DNA of 64,000 nucleotides. Source: an uncultured Campylobacter sp. Lineage in GTDB: Bacteria; Campylobacterota; Campylobacteria; Campylobacterales; Campylobacteraceae. The notes under the pieces were generated by a model. It was given only the letters and a program-made list of their open reading frames with translations, did not search any database and was not told the origin of the DNA. This document shows positions 36,671-45,474 of this stretch, one piece after another. The stretch lies in contig NZ_CALHVN010000026.1 in assembly GCF_938039245.1 (NCBI RefSeq), positions 34,173-98,172 of the forward strand, read 5' to 3'. How positions within the stretch are numbered: position 1 is the first letter of the stretch; every line of letters begins with the position of its first letter. A program made the translations under genes and the position numbers.

Positions 36671-37730
36671 ATCGTCATAATAGATATGAAATGAATAAAA
36701 TCTATATGAAGAGTAGCGATGCCAAAAAATAAAATATAAAAGCAAAACAAATAAAGTAAATAAAAATACCGCAGCAAGCATGGCAGCTCTAATCAAATTT
36801 CGCTTGCGGCGAATATAAAATACGGACGCGGGCTTTTGTAGTCGTCGAGAGAAATTTATATTTATAAGGCTAGGGTTAAACGAAGCGCAAATCCGCTTAA
36901 ATCCGCGCTAGCGCAGGACGCTCAAGCAAGACGCGCTAAACCGGAGTAATAAAATATCGCCCTAAAGCAAAAGTCGGCAAAAAATACTAAACCTCGCCAA
37001 AGCTTGTTTTTTACGAATGCAAACGACTAAAGACATCTAATCTGCAAGATTTTAGCGGTTTAAATTTTTTAGGGATTTTGTTTGCTTGCCGCACCCAAAT
37101 CCTTGCTAAATTTCCGCGTTATCATTTATTAAATATAATTAAAGCGAATAAACTATAAAAGCTAACTATAACCTAACATAGCGTCATCTTTATAAACCGT
37201 ACCAAAAGAGCTAGCTAAAAATAAACTAGGCCGCGAAAAACGGCAAAATTGGCACAAATTTAACCCGTTAGGGTTTGAAACCTGCCAAAACGATAAATCG
37301 GCTATTAAATTTTGGGCAAAATTTAAACCAACCATATAACGCGACAATCTTACAATACCGGCGCAAAACTCAGACTATGACCCAGCAGCGTAAAGCACTC
37401 ACGATTCAGTAACTTAAATCTACGCGGTCTTATTACGCAAACGACTTAATGCTAGACTAACGCAAATTTAACGTCAATCTAGCAGAATTTTTGTAGCATC
37501 TAACATCGGCGTATTTGTCTAACTCAACCTTGAATTCCTAATCGCGAGGTCGGGTTTATTTTCTTACGAATTAACGATATTACCCAGCCCCCAAAGCCCT
37601 GCCAAAGTAAAATGCGGCAACTTCTATCCCGTGCGCTATTAAGTTTTAAACCCGATATGCTTTTTTGGGCTAATCTTATATAAATTTATCTGGCCGTACT
37701 TTGGTAGGTTGCCGCAAAAACACGCTAAAT
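36671..37730 (+). other. Gene-free stretch containing a solitary CRISPR-repeat-like unit
   Basis: More than 1 kb with no credible gene. Apart from the repeat-like unit at 37252-37281 I see only AT-rich sequence and scattered AAATTT words. Confidence 0.45.
37252..37281 (+). repeat. Solitary degenerate CRISPR repeat, inverted relative to the arrays
   Basis: Thirty bases on the plus strand match the crRNA-sense repeat at 25 of 30 positions: the first variable bases GCAC are followed by AAATTTAACCCGTTAGGG and an exact TTTGAAAC end. No second copy is found at the normal spacing and no leader copy lies beside it. Confidence 0.7.
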
Positions 37731-38468
37731 TTAAAATTTAACCCCGTGATTTAGCAGTTTTTTTGCGCCCAGATTCGTGTCGATGCCGGTGATTATGGCG
37801 TTGTAGATGTATTCTTTGGCTTGCTGGACGGCGCTTTCTAGGCTCTCGCCGCGAGCGAGCAGGCAGGCTAGCGAGCTAGAAAACGTGCAACCCGCGCCGA
37901 TGATAACCAGCGGGTCGGCTAGCGGCGTCTCAAAGTTTTGCACGCTACCGTCCTTGCGGTAAAGCGTGTCGATGCTTTTGCCCGCGATGATGTGCTTTTT
38001 CACGATCACGTCGCACGGCAAATTCGTAAAATCATCGCCGAAAAGCACGTCCGCTTCGCGCAGGTTCGGCGTCGTGACGGCGGCAAATTTCATCAGCTCT
38101 TTTAGCCTCTCGATGGCGCTATCTTTGATGAGTTTGTGCCCCATTTTCGAGACGCAGACTGGATCTAGCACCACGGGAGCGGAGTTTTTCTCTAAAAAGC
38201 TCTGCACGACGTCCATGATAGGCTCGTTAAAGAGCATGCCGATCTTGACGGCGTCGAAGCTAAACTCTGCCGAGAGCATCTCGAGCTGATCGGCGATGAA
38301 TGACGGATCTAGCGAGACGATATTTTTGATCTTGTCCGTATTTTCGGCCGTTAGCGCCGTGACCGCCGTCGCGCTATAGCAGCCAAAGTGCGCGCACGCC
38401 TTGATATCGGCTTGCAGTCCCGCGCCGCCGTTGCTGCATGAGCCTGCGATGATGAGGATTTTTTTCAT
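37731..38468 (-). CDS. thiD: Hydroxymethylpyrimidine / phosphomethylpyrimidine kinase ThiD
   Basis: A 245-residue ribokinase-fold enzyme. The N-terminal IIAGSCSNGGAGLQADIKAC motif, ALTAENTDKI, VKIGMLFNEPIM, VLDPVC and the C-terminal GAGCTFSSSLACLLARGESL anion-hole region are all typical of ThiD. It phosphorylates HMP and HMP-P for thiamin synthesis. It starts 16 bases after a small unknown gene on the same strand. I see no TPP-riboswitch core upstream. Confidence 0.88.
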   Translation of the reverse strand: MKKILIIAGSCSNGGAGLQADIKACAHFGCYSATAVTALTAENTDKIKNIVSLDPSFIADQLEMLSAEFSFDAVKIGMLFNEPIMDVVQSFLEKNSAPVVLDPVCVSKMGHKLIKDSAIERLKELMKFAAVTTPNLREADVLFGDDFTNLPCDVIVKKHIIAGKSIDTLYRKDGSVQNFETPLADPLVIIGAGCTFSSSLACLLARGESLESAVQQAKEYIYNAIITGIDTNLGAKKLLNHGVKF

Positions 38469-38484
38469 TTTTTACCTTTTATTT

Positions 38485-38829
38485 TTAAATTTTTAAAATT
38501 TGTTTTATGTCTTCGGGATTTAAGAGCGGCGAGAACATATGAGTTATTTCACCATTAATTTTTACCAACATATCGCCTGGACCGAGTAGTTTTTCCGCCC
38601 CGCTTTTATCAATACGAGGTCTAATATCGATAACGGCGCTATCGTCCAAAAAATCAAAAGACGAAACAGAGATATCAGAGTCGCTCGCATTTTTAAAATT
38701 TAAGTTATTCGCGCCTTTTAAAAGATCTTTTTTTGCCACTATAGACTTTCGAGATTTATTTTTGTATCGTAAGATTATAGTGGATAATTTCTTAAAAAGC
38801 GGATATCCTTTACTCCTAAATAGCTTCAA
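38485..38829 (-). CDS. Small hypothetical protein, start uncertain
   Basis: A frame of 114 codons begins at a TTG at 38829; a GTG at 38739 is an alternative, giving about 84 residues, and lies just after a TATAAT promoter-like box, which I find more plausible. The C-terminal half is protein-like (SAVIDIRPRIDKSGAEKLLG, then GDMLVKINGEITHMFSPLLN) and the N-terminal part is Lys-rich. No family recognised. It may be the first gene of a transcript with thiD. Confidence 0.45.
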   Translation of the reverse strand: MKLFRSKGYPLFKKLSTIILRYKNKSRKSIVAKKDLLKGANNLNFKNASDSDISVSSFDFLDDSAVIDIRPRIDKSGAEKLLGPGDMLVKINGEITHMFSPLLNPEDIKQILKI

Positions 38830-39470
38830 AATACTTTTAAAATACAGACTAAAATAAGTTAAAAATTTTAAAATGAGTTTTTATCAAATAGAAGGCATCT
38901 TATTAATAAAGCTAAGCGCAGATACTACGGACTTGCCTTGCTACCGCAAAGTAAATGGATGTTTATGCTAAATATATCTAAACTTAAAGAGATATTTTTC
39001 AAGCCAGGCAACAGTAACGGCTGCAACGAAATTAAAAAAGAGATTTTCTTGCTTTGTTTAAAATGGCGTATTCTGCCTTGCTTCACCATGTTTGTTGTTT
39101 TTAAAAATAGCTACGAGTGAAGAAAAGTAGGGTTTTAGATATAATAAAAAGCAAAACAATCATGAAGCGATGTTCCAATAAAATGAGCCGTATCGTATTT
39201 TAAAGTTGACGGGAGAAATTTGACCGACTTGCCTTGAGCCAAAAACGATATGCTTTACGCTACGGGTAGATACTGCCGAATTTATAAATTTGGTAAGCGA
39301 GCTAAATTTAGGATTCTAAGATTTATGAGATAGACTGAAATTTAACAAGCCACGTGATTGTCTAGTGGCTTTATCTTGCACTTTTGAATGCTGTAAATTT
39401 TATATTTTGCTTGCGGCGAGCTCTAAAATTTAAGAGGGGTAGCACGCCGCTGCCGCCTCTAAATTTAGCG
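38830..39470 (+). other. Gene-free stretch
   Basis: About 640 bases. A plus-strand frame of 60 codons (38938-39120) has a plausible composition but no ribosome-binding site or recognisable similarity, and I do not call it. Near 39349-39372 GCCAC and GTGGC could form a weak hairpin. Confidence 0.35.
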
Positions 39471-40028
39471 TTATACTTTTAGAAGTTCGCTCTCTTTTTC
39501 TTTTACGAGCGAGTCGATCTTTGAGGTGTAGCTATCAGTGATCTTTTGGACTTCGTCTTGTCCTTTTTTACTCTCGTCTTCAGTGATAACTTTATCTTTT
39601 TCCAGTTTTTTTACCTCGTCGTTAGCGTCTTTTCTGATATTTCTTATGCTGACTTTGGCTTTTTCACCGAATGCCTTAGCGTGCTTTGCGTTTTCTTGGC
39701 GTTGCTCGACCGTCATCGGAGGGAAAAACAGCTTCACGCTCTCGCCGTCGTTGTTCGGATTTACGCCGATGTTTGCCGCAGAGATGGCCGCAGTGATAGT
39801 TTTTAGCATCGGTTTTTCCCACGGCGTAATGCTTATGGTGCTAGCATCGCTCGTTAGTACGGTGGCGACTTGGTTTAGCGGAGTTTGGCTACCGTAATAA
39901 TCCACGTAAATATTATCGACTATGCTTATATTTACCTTGCCCGTGCGAAGCGTGCTAAAGTCACGTTTTAGGCCCTCTATGCACTTGTCGCTATGCTCTT
40001 TTTGCTTTTTATAAATTTCATTCAGCAT
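39471..40028 (-). CDS. frr: Ribosome recycling factor
   Basis: A 185-residue protein matching RRF over its full length: [20 protein letters not shown] and [20 protein letters not shown] in domain 1, [20 protein letters not shown] near the C-terminus. It dissociates post-termination ribosomes together with EF-G. Its start overlaps the end of the deacetylase gene by 11 bases, so secG, the deacetylase gene and frr form one operon. Confidence 0.95.
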   Translation of the reverse strand: MLNEIYKKQKEHSDKCIEGLKRDFSTLRTGKVNISIVDNIYVDYYGSQTPLNQVATVLTSDASTISITPWEKPMLKTITAAISAANIGVNPNNDGESVKLFFPPMTVEQRQENAKHAKAFGEKAKVSIRNIRKDANDEVKKLEKDKVITEDESKKGQDEVQKITDSYTSKIDSLVKEKESELLKV

Positions 40029-40980
40029 TTATATCCTTTACTAAAATTTTTGTCGTCGTTTTTCCGTTTACCTTAAGGCTCATTCTGACTTTGTATCGGT
40101 CGATCGGCTTGTTAAATTTAAGCGTCATCTGTCCGTTTTCGAGTTTAACTTTTTTTGTTTTTTGCCCCGTCATCGAGAAGTAGCCGTGCGTCGCGTTCTC
40201 GTCCGTTTTGATGATAAGTTCGCTAATCTTATTATCCTTAGGATAGTCTTGCGGAAGTATCCATTCGGCTTTTAGAAATTTGCTTGCAAGCGCGGATGGT
40301 AGGTGCGTGCCGTTCATCGCAGGGATCCTATCTAGCTCGTGTAGATCGCTATCTGCCGCGACTGCGCCCGAGTTTTGGCTAAGTATCACCTCGATACCGT
40401 GCTCTATCGCGACGTCGCGTACTCTGTCGTTATATTCGCCGAAAGGATATGCAAAATATCGCGGCTTGTAGCCCATATTTTTTTCAAATTTGCTTATACC
40501 GTCCTCAAAATCGTTTTTTAATTTTTCCTCGTTAAGACCGACCATGTGTAAGTGACCGTAGGAGTGATAGCCAACTTCGCCGTATTTTTCGATCTCTTTG
40601 ATCTGCTCGAAGGTCATAAAGTCGCCGTATTTTCGCGCGGTAGCCTCGACGTAAATCATCAGCGCAAACGGATATCCGTACTCTAAAAATATCGGCAAAC
40701 CCTTCTCGTAAAAGCTCTTGTAGCCGTCGTCCACGGTTAAAACGACCCAGTTATCAGACACCGGCTCGCCGTTTTTTATCGCATCCACGAGCTTTGAGAG
40801 CGGGATGATCTCGTAGCCTTTTTCCTTAAAATACTCAAACTGTTCGCGTAAATTTTTGCTAGAGATGTTGGTGCTAGGATGCCTATCGTCGTCAAATCTG
40901 TGATAGTTAAAGATATGCGCGTCTGCAAGCGCAAACTGCGCCGCCGCGAAAAACGTGAGCACGGAAACTAATTTTTTCAT
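40018..40980 (-). CDS. Exported polysaccharide deacetylase (NodB-type)
   Basis: A 320-residue protein with a signal peptide ([20 protein letters not shown]) and a NodB domain. Motif 1 is [12 protein letters not shown], where the Asp pair includes the metal ligand. The second metal-binding motif reads [12 protein letters not shown], and motif 3 is [11 protein letters not shown]. Family members remove acetyl groups from peptidoglycan or other polysaccharides in the periplasm. The C-terminal 80 residues form an extra beta-rich part. It is inserted between secG and frr, which I remember as neighbours in C. jejuni. Confidence 0.82.
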   Translation of the reverse strand: MKKLVSVLTFFAAAQFALADAHIFNYHRFDDDRHPSTNISSKNLREQFEYFKEKGYEIIPLSKLVDAIKNGEPVSDNWVVLTVDDGYKSFYEKGLPIFLEYGYPFALMIYVEATARKYGDFMTFEQIKEIEKYGEVGYHSYGHLHMVGLNEEKLKNDFEDGISKFEKNMGYKPRYFAYPFGEYNDRVRDVAIEHGIEVILSQNSGAVAADSDLHELDRIPAMNGTHLPSALASKFLKAEWILPQDYPKDNKISELIIKTDENATHGYFSMTGQKTKKVKLENGQMTLKFNKPIDRYKVRMSLKVNGKTTTKILVKDINAE

Positions 40981-40989
40981 TGACGCTCC

Positions 40990-41328
40990 TTATTTTTTCT
41001 CGCTTACAGGAGCCGTAGGAGCGCTAGGAGCTTGCGGTGCGACTACCTCAGGAGCCGCAGGTAGCGACGAAGTATCGACGCTGTCTATGAGAGATTTGCT
41101 GCTTTGCGTGTTGTAAAAATAGCTTAACGCTAGGGTGTTTAGGATAAACAAAACGCCCACGACGAAGGTAAATTTAGCCAAAAATCCGGCCGGTCCTTTT
41201 GCGCCAAATAGACTTTCGTTACTGCCACTATACGCGCCTAGTCCGATAGAGGAGCTTTTCTGAAGCAAAACGGCGATCGTCAAAACTACCGCGAAAATAA
41301 ACTGCAATACTAAAAAAAGCGAATCCAT
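40990..41328 (-). CDS. secG: Preprotein translocase subunit SecG
   Basis: A 112-residue inner-membrane protein with two membrane segments (LFLVLQFIFAVVLTIAVLLQ and TFVVGVLFILNTLALSYFYN) and the conserved GLGAYSGSNESLFGAKGPAG loop between them. It ends in a Pro/Ala-rich tail of about 35 residues, typical for epsilonproteobacterial SecG. It assists SecYEG-mediated export. Confidence 0.92.
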   Translation of the reverse strand: MDSLFLVLQFIFAVVLTIAVLLQKSSSIGLGAYSGSNESLFGAKGPAGFLAKFTFVVGVLFILNTLALSYFYNTQSSKSLIDSVDTSSLPAAPEVVAPQAPSAPTAPVSEKK

Positions 41329-41390
41329 TAAAAATCCTTTTAAATTTTCAAAATTAGTCGCGATTATACTAAAAAAGTTTTGAATTTGGG

Positions 41391-41774
41391 TTAAATTTCT
41401 TTTTCTATCTCATAAAGTTCGTAGCGCACGCCCTTAAAAATTTCGGAAATTTTAACATCAACGAGCTTAAAACACTCCTCTAAAACCCTTGCGCTTTCTT
41501 GCGCGCGTTTGATATTGGCAGTTTGCAAATCGTCTAAATTTAGGCGAATTTGCTCGTCTTTTAGGCTCGGTTTTAGCACGTCGTTTGCGGCGTCGCGAAA
41601 TTTTAAGAATTCTTTTTGCGGTATTTTTGATTTGTGGCGGAGGTTTTTGATTTTTTTAGCGAGGGCTAGGTCGTCAAAGCCGTAACGCCTGACGTCCTCG
41701 ACGACTCTAAGCCCTTCTTTTAAGCGGTTTAAATTTGCGTCTATTACGCGATAAAGCCGCTCGTCGTTAGTCAT
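41391..41774 (-). CDS. ThiD2-like protein (thiamin synthesis)
   Basis: A 127-residue protein with the pattern RVIDANLNRLKEGLRVVEDV, FRDAANDVLKPSLKDEQIR and ANIKRAQESARVLEECFKLV, which I recognise as the ThiD2 domain family, often fused to ThiE in other bacteria and proposed to phosphorylate HMP-P. Campylobacter copies are frequently annotated as thiamin-phosphate pyrophosphorylase, although no ThiE barrel is present here. Its ATG overlaps the end of the Bax-inhibitor-like gene by eight bases. Confidence 0.65.
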   Translation of the reverse strand: MTNDERLYRVIDANLNRLKEGLRVVEDVRRYGFDDLALAKKIKNLRHKSKIPQKEFLKFRDAANDVLKPSLKDEQIRLNLDDLQTANIKRAQESARVLEECFKLVDVKISEIFKGVRYELYEIEKEI

Positions 41775-42468
41775 CGCTATTAAAAAATCCTAAAATTCTA
41801 AGCAATGAAACGAATAAATTTAAGAAATCAAGGTAAAGATCAACTGCGCCATCGATCGGAGTTTCGTAGTTACCGCGGATGATATTTTGCGTATCGTAAA
41901 GGATATACGCGCTAAATAAAACCGCGCCCACGCTAGCAATCGCAAGCTGTAAAATCGGACTGTGGAAAAATATATTTATAATCGCAGCCACGAGCAAAAC
42001 GATAAGCGTGATGAAAAGCATCTTGCCCCACGTCGTAAAGTCGCGTTTGGTGTTCATCGCAAACACGCTAAGTCCGCCAAATGCTATGGTCGTAAGCGTA
42101 AAGGCCTGAGCTACTATCGCAGCGCCTCCGGGCATCGCAAAAGTGCGTCCTAAAATAGGCGTAAGCGTAAGTCCGCTAACGAAAGTAAATGCAAAAAGCA
42201 GGATCAAATTTAAGCCCGCTTTGCGTTTGGCAAACATTAAACCGACCAAAAGCCCTAGCTCAAGTATCACAAACAGCCAGTAGTTGCTTGCTACCGTCGC
42301 TCCCAGCGAGCTATAAAGCCCGACGTAAGCTCCGACGCTGGCGGCTAAAAGCGAAGCCGCGAAAAGCTGATAAGTTTGCTTGATAAACGTACTAAGCGCG
42401 CTTTGCGAATATTCGCCGGCAACCTCATGCTCGCTTGAGCTTGCATAATTTCTGTCGTATAAACTCAT
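41767..42468 (-). CDS. Bax inhibitor-1 / YccA family membrane protein
   Basis: A 233-residue protein with seven probable membrane segments. Family marks are LTPILGRTFAMPGGAAIVAQ in the middle, FSAYILYDTQNIIRG, and a C-terminal YLDFLNLFVSLLRILGFFN. It sits in the inner membrane; homologues influence FtsH-type proteolysis or calcium leak, but the function in Campylobacter is not settled. It corresponds to Cj0236c by position. Confidence 0.85.
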   Translation of the reverse strand: MSLYDRNYASSSEHEVAGEYSQSALSTFIKQTYQLFAASLLAASVGAYVGLYSSLGATVASNYWLFVILELGLLVGLMFAKRKAGLNLILLFAFTFVSGLTLTPILGRTFAMPGGAAIVAQAFTLTTIAFGGLSVFAMNTKRDFTTWGKMLFITLIVLLVAAIINIFFHSPILQLAIASVGAVLFSAYILYDTQNIIRGNYETPIDGAVDLYLDFLNLFVSLLRILGFFNSDD

Positions 42469-42594
42469 GTTCTCTCCTTTTTAATTTTTGATGCAAATTT
42501 AGCCAAAAATAGGTAAATAAAATATAAAAAATCGCTGAATTTGGCGCGCAAAAAGCAATTTAAAAAATTTTAACGAAGTTTGAAACGTTTTTGA

Positions 42595-42600
42595 TATAAT
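42595..42600 (+). promoter_or_regulatory. -10 box for the carbonic anhydrase operon
   Basis: TATAAT in a TTGATATAATATT context, 28 bases before the ATG. Confidence 0.5.
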
Positions 42601-42628
42601 ATTTTAAAAAATTATTCGGGAAAATACA

Positions 42629-43258
42629 ATGCAAGAAATTTTAGACGGTGCCGTCAAATTTATGGAAGAAGATTTTTTAGAACACAAGGAGCTTTTTGAA
42701 AGCCTGGGCGAGAAGCAGACGCCGCACACTCTTTTTGTCGGCTGTATCGACTCGCGCGTCGTGCCTAGCCTCATAACAAACACGATGCCGGGCGACCTAG
42801 TCGTCGTGCGAAATATCGCAAATATCGTGCCTCCGTACCGCAAAAGCGAGGAGTTTTTGGCTACGACCTCGGCGATCGAGTACGCCTTGCAAACGCTAAA
42901 CGTGCAAAACGTCATCATTTGCGGACATAGCAACTGCGGCGGCTGCGCGGCTTTATGGATGGATGAGGCTAAATTTAGCAAAACGCCAAACGTAAAGCGC
43001 TGGTTAGATTTGCTGGAGCCCGTAAAAAAGCGCGTTCAAAAGCTTTTTGGCGACAATATCGCAAAAAGAGAGTGGCTAACCGAGCGCTTAAGCCTCGTAA
43101 ATTCGTTTGAAAATTTACTGAGCTATCCAGACGTCAAGGCTAAATTTAAAGACGAGGAGCTAAAAATTTATGCCTGGCACTACATAATAGAAACGGGCGA
43201 AATCTACAACTACAACTTCGCGACGAAGAGCTTTAAACTGCTAGGAGTCGAGAAATGA
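42629..43258 (+). CDS. cynT: Beta-carbonic anhydrase
   Basis: A 209-residue enzyme. The zinc ligands are visible: Cys and the Asp-Arg dyad in VGCIDSRVVPS, and His and Cys in CGHSNCGGCAAL. It interconverts CO2 and bicarbonate in the cytoplasm, important for capnophilic growth. The position next to MscS matches C. jejuni Cj0237-Cj0238. Its stop overlaps the next ATG as ATGA. Confidence 0.9.
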   Translation: MQEILDGAVKFMEEDFLEHKELFESLGEKQTPHTLFVGCIDSRVVPSLITNTMPGDLVVVRNIANIVPPYRKSEEFLATTSAIEYALQTLNVQNVIICGHSNCGGCAALWMDEAKFSKTPNVKRWLDLLEPVKKRVQKLFGDNIAKREWLTERLSLVNSFENLLSYPDVKAKFKDEELKIYAWHYIIETGEIYNYNFATKSFKLLGVEK

Positions 43259-45102
43259 GAAAAATTTTAGCCGCCGTTTTTGCGCTGTGCTTTGGCTTAA
43301 ATTTACTAGCAAATACCAAAATCGACGACATAAACGCCACGGATATCCTAAGCGTCGTAAATCAAATCAACGAAGCAAACGCTCAGATCGCCGTTATCAA
43401 GGCGCAATCGGCTGAAAATAACGAAACTGCCGATAAAAACGTGCTTTTTAAAACCGTCTCGGAGAAAAAAGAAAAGCTAATCGAGCAAATCCCCTACCTC
43501 ATCATGCAAATCGAAATCGACGAGGAGCAGGTGCAAAAATTTAAGCGCGAAATGCAAAATTTGGAATCAAAAATCAAACGGCTAAAAAACTCGGACAATC
43601 AAAATTTATACGTAAAAGACAAGCTGGAGTTCGAGCGTATGCGGCTTGACGGGCTGTTTTACTCCTCGCTTTTAAATTTAGAAAATATCTTCAAAGAAGG
43701 CGGCAAGGCCGTGGACGTAAGGCTCGCCGTCGAGGAAACGCTGCTTAGCTTTCAGACCGAGTTTTACTCGCAGTTTAAGGAGTTTAAAGATAGTCTAAAT
43801 GAAGAAGCGCTCGCTGCGCATAAAGGCGAGCTAGAGGCGCTAGAGGCGCACAAAAAGACGCTTGAGGAGATACTCCACTACCTGCGCGATAACGCCGAGC
43901 TGCTCACGTCAAACTACATCATTTCGGAGCTAAATTTAAAAACGGCGATCGATTTTATCAACGAAAAGGCCTCCTTTACGAGTAAATTTAACGTCGGCAA
44001 GGCTGCGATTATATTCGTCGTATTTTTGTTTTTCGTCTCGTTTACGACGCTACTTAGTAGGCTCACGCTGTGGGCTTTGATGAAATTTTTCGTCAAGCAC
44101 GACTCGGATAGACAGACGAAAGGGCGCATCGTAGAAATCATCAAGCGCCCGATGCTACTCACTCTTATCGCCTATGCGATAGATATTTGCGTCTCGATCG
44201 CGTATTATCCCGCTCCGATGCCGATAAAATTTGCAAATTTCTTAGCGATCACTTTCGTCATCGCCGTCACTTGGCTCATACTTAGCGTACTAAACGGCTA
44301 CGGCATGGTGCTCATCAACGAACTCACCAAAAAAAGCGGGCGCAAAGAGGTGATAAATTTGATCCTAAAGATCATCTATTTCATCATCTTCGTTATCGCG
44401 CTGCTTATCGTGCTTAGCAAGCTCGGATTTAACGTTAGTGCCATCATCGCCTCTCTTGGTATCGGCGGCCTTGCGGTGGCTCTTGCGACTAAGGATATTT
44501 TGGCGAATTTCTTTGCTTCCGTTATGCTGCTCTTTGATAATTCGTTTTCTCAGGGCGACTGGATCGTGTGCGGCGACATCGAGGGAACGGTCGTGGAGAT
44601 CGGACTTAGGAAAACGACCGTGCGAACCTTTGACAACGCCCTTATATTTGTGCCAAACTCCAAGCTAGCTAGCGATCCGATCCGAAACTGGAGCAGGCGA
44701 AAAATGGGACGACGCATCAGGATGCTAATCGGATTAGAATACAGCGCCACGACCGAGCAGATCAAAAAGTGCGTCGAGGAAATCAAACAGATGCTAATCG
44801 ACCACCCAGATATCGCAAAGGGCGACGATATGGGCTCGAAAAAGGCTAGCCGCTACGACCGCGGTATCGTCTCGATCGACGACCTGGCGGGATATAAGTC
44901 AAATTTGTTCGTTGTAGTGGACGAGTTTGCCGATAGCTCGATAAATATCCTCGTGTACTGCTTTTCAAAGACGATAGTTTGGGGCGAGTTTTTGGCCGTC
45001 AAAGAGGACGTGATGCTAAAAATAATGAATATCGTAGAGGCCAACGGGCTTGGATTTGCCTTCCCTAGTCAGAGCCTATATGTCGAAGAAGTGAAAAAAT
45101 AA
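43255..45102 (+). CDS. MscS-family mechanosensitive channel
   Basis: A 615-residue protein with a signal peptide, a coiled-coil periplasmic domain of about 220 residues (EQVQKFKREMQNLESKIKRL and the EALAAHKGELEALEAHKKTL region), four or five membrane segments, and the MscS core. The pore helix is IIASLGIGGLAVALATKDIL, followed by the beta domain FSQGDWIVCGDIEGTVVEIG. It should release solutes on hypo-osmotic shock. It is co-transcribed with the carbonic anhydrase gene and followed 16 bases later by a small acidic gene. Confidence 0.9.
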   Translation: MRKILAAVFALCFGLNLLANTKIDDINATDILSVVNQINEANAQIAVIKAQSAENNETADKNVLFKTVSEKKEKLIEQIPYLIMQIEIDEEQVQKFKREMQNLESKIKRLKNSDNQNLYVKDKLEFERMRLDGLFYSSLLNLENIFKEGGKAVDVRLAVEETLLSFQTEFYSQFKEFKDSLNEEALAAHKGELEALEAHKKTLEEILHYLRDNAELLTSNYIISELNLKTAIDFINEKASFTSKFNVGKAAIIFVVFLFFVSFTTLLSRLTLWALMKFFVKHDSDRQTKGRIVEIIKRPMLLTLIAYAIDICVSIAYYPAPMPIKFANFLAITFVIAVTWLILSVLNGYGMVLINELTKKSGRKEVINLILKIIYFIIFVIALLIVLSKLGFNVSAIIASLGIGGLAVALATKDILANFFASVMLLFDNSFSQGDWIVCGDIEGTVVEIGLRKTTVRTFDNALIFVPNSKLASDPIRNWSRRKMGRRIRMLIGLEYSATTEQIKKCVEEIKQMLIDHPDIAKGDDMGSKKASRYDRGIVSIDDLAGYKSNLFVVVDEFADSSINILVYCFSKTIVWGEFLAVKEDVMLKIMNIVEANGLGFAFPSQSLYVEEVKK

Positions 45103-45118
45103 TTTTAAAGGAGAGAAA

Positions 45119-45328
45119 ATGAGTGAAGAATTTGACTACGAAGAGGAAGATTTGGAGGAGGAATACTCCGAATTTGACGACGAAAGATCCGAAAAATACA
45201 GCTATAACTACGACGAGAACGACTACGAATACGGCGACGAAGACGAAGAAGATAGCTACGAGATGCGATTTGCGCTCAAGTTCGGCTTTGCGGGGCAAAT
45301 TTGCCGGCAGGCCGAATTTGGAGCGTAA
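45119..45328 (+). CDS. Acidic Asp/Glu/Tyr-rich mini-protein
   Basis: A 69-residue frame with a good ribosome-binding site (AAAGGAGAGAAA before the ATG), 16 bases after the MscS gene. About the first 50 residues are almost only Glu, Asp, Tyr, Ser and Asn (FDYEEEDLEEEYSEFDDERS and so on). Residues 51-69 (RFALKFGFAGQICRQAEFGA) have an entirely different composition, as if fused or read through. I recognise no family. A disordered acidic regulator or metal/calcium binder would be a guess. Confidence 0.5.
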   Translation: MSEEFDYEEEDLEEEYSEFDDERSEKYSYNYDENDYEYGDEDEEDSYEMRFALKFGFAGQICRQAEFGA

Positions 45329-45474
45329 ATTTGACTCGTAATCAAATTTAAACTAAATATTGAGTAAGGCGAGACGACCGTTTTGCGTAGGCTCAGTTAA
45401 ATTTAAACAGGCTTTGCGCCGATATACAAATTCATCCTGCTTTTGATGATTTTTGGCGGTTGTTGCCTTCAAAT

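Noticed and set aside
36671..37730. tracrRNA locus for a type II system based on the inverted repeat-like unit
   Set aside because: No cas9, the repeat is 30 bases rather than about 36, and no terminator-like structure follows; kept only as a remote possibility in the finding.
38469..38900. TPP riboswitch upstream of thiD
   Set aside because: I looked for the conserved CUGAGA and ACCUGA core elements and did not find them.
38938..39120. Plus-strand frame of 60 codons upstream of frr
   Set aside because: No ribosome-binding site or similarity; might be a remnant but cannot be supported.
39349..39372. GCCAC/GTGGC hairpin as a terminator
   Set aside because: Only five base pairs with a long loop and a poor T run; no gene ends there.
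45065..45298. Minus-strand Val/Phe-rich frame opposite the acidic mini-gene
   Set aside because: It is the complement of GAA/GAC-rich codons; the plus-strand frame has the ribosome-binding site and operon position.
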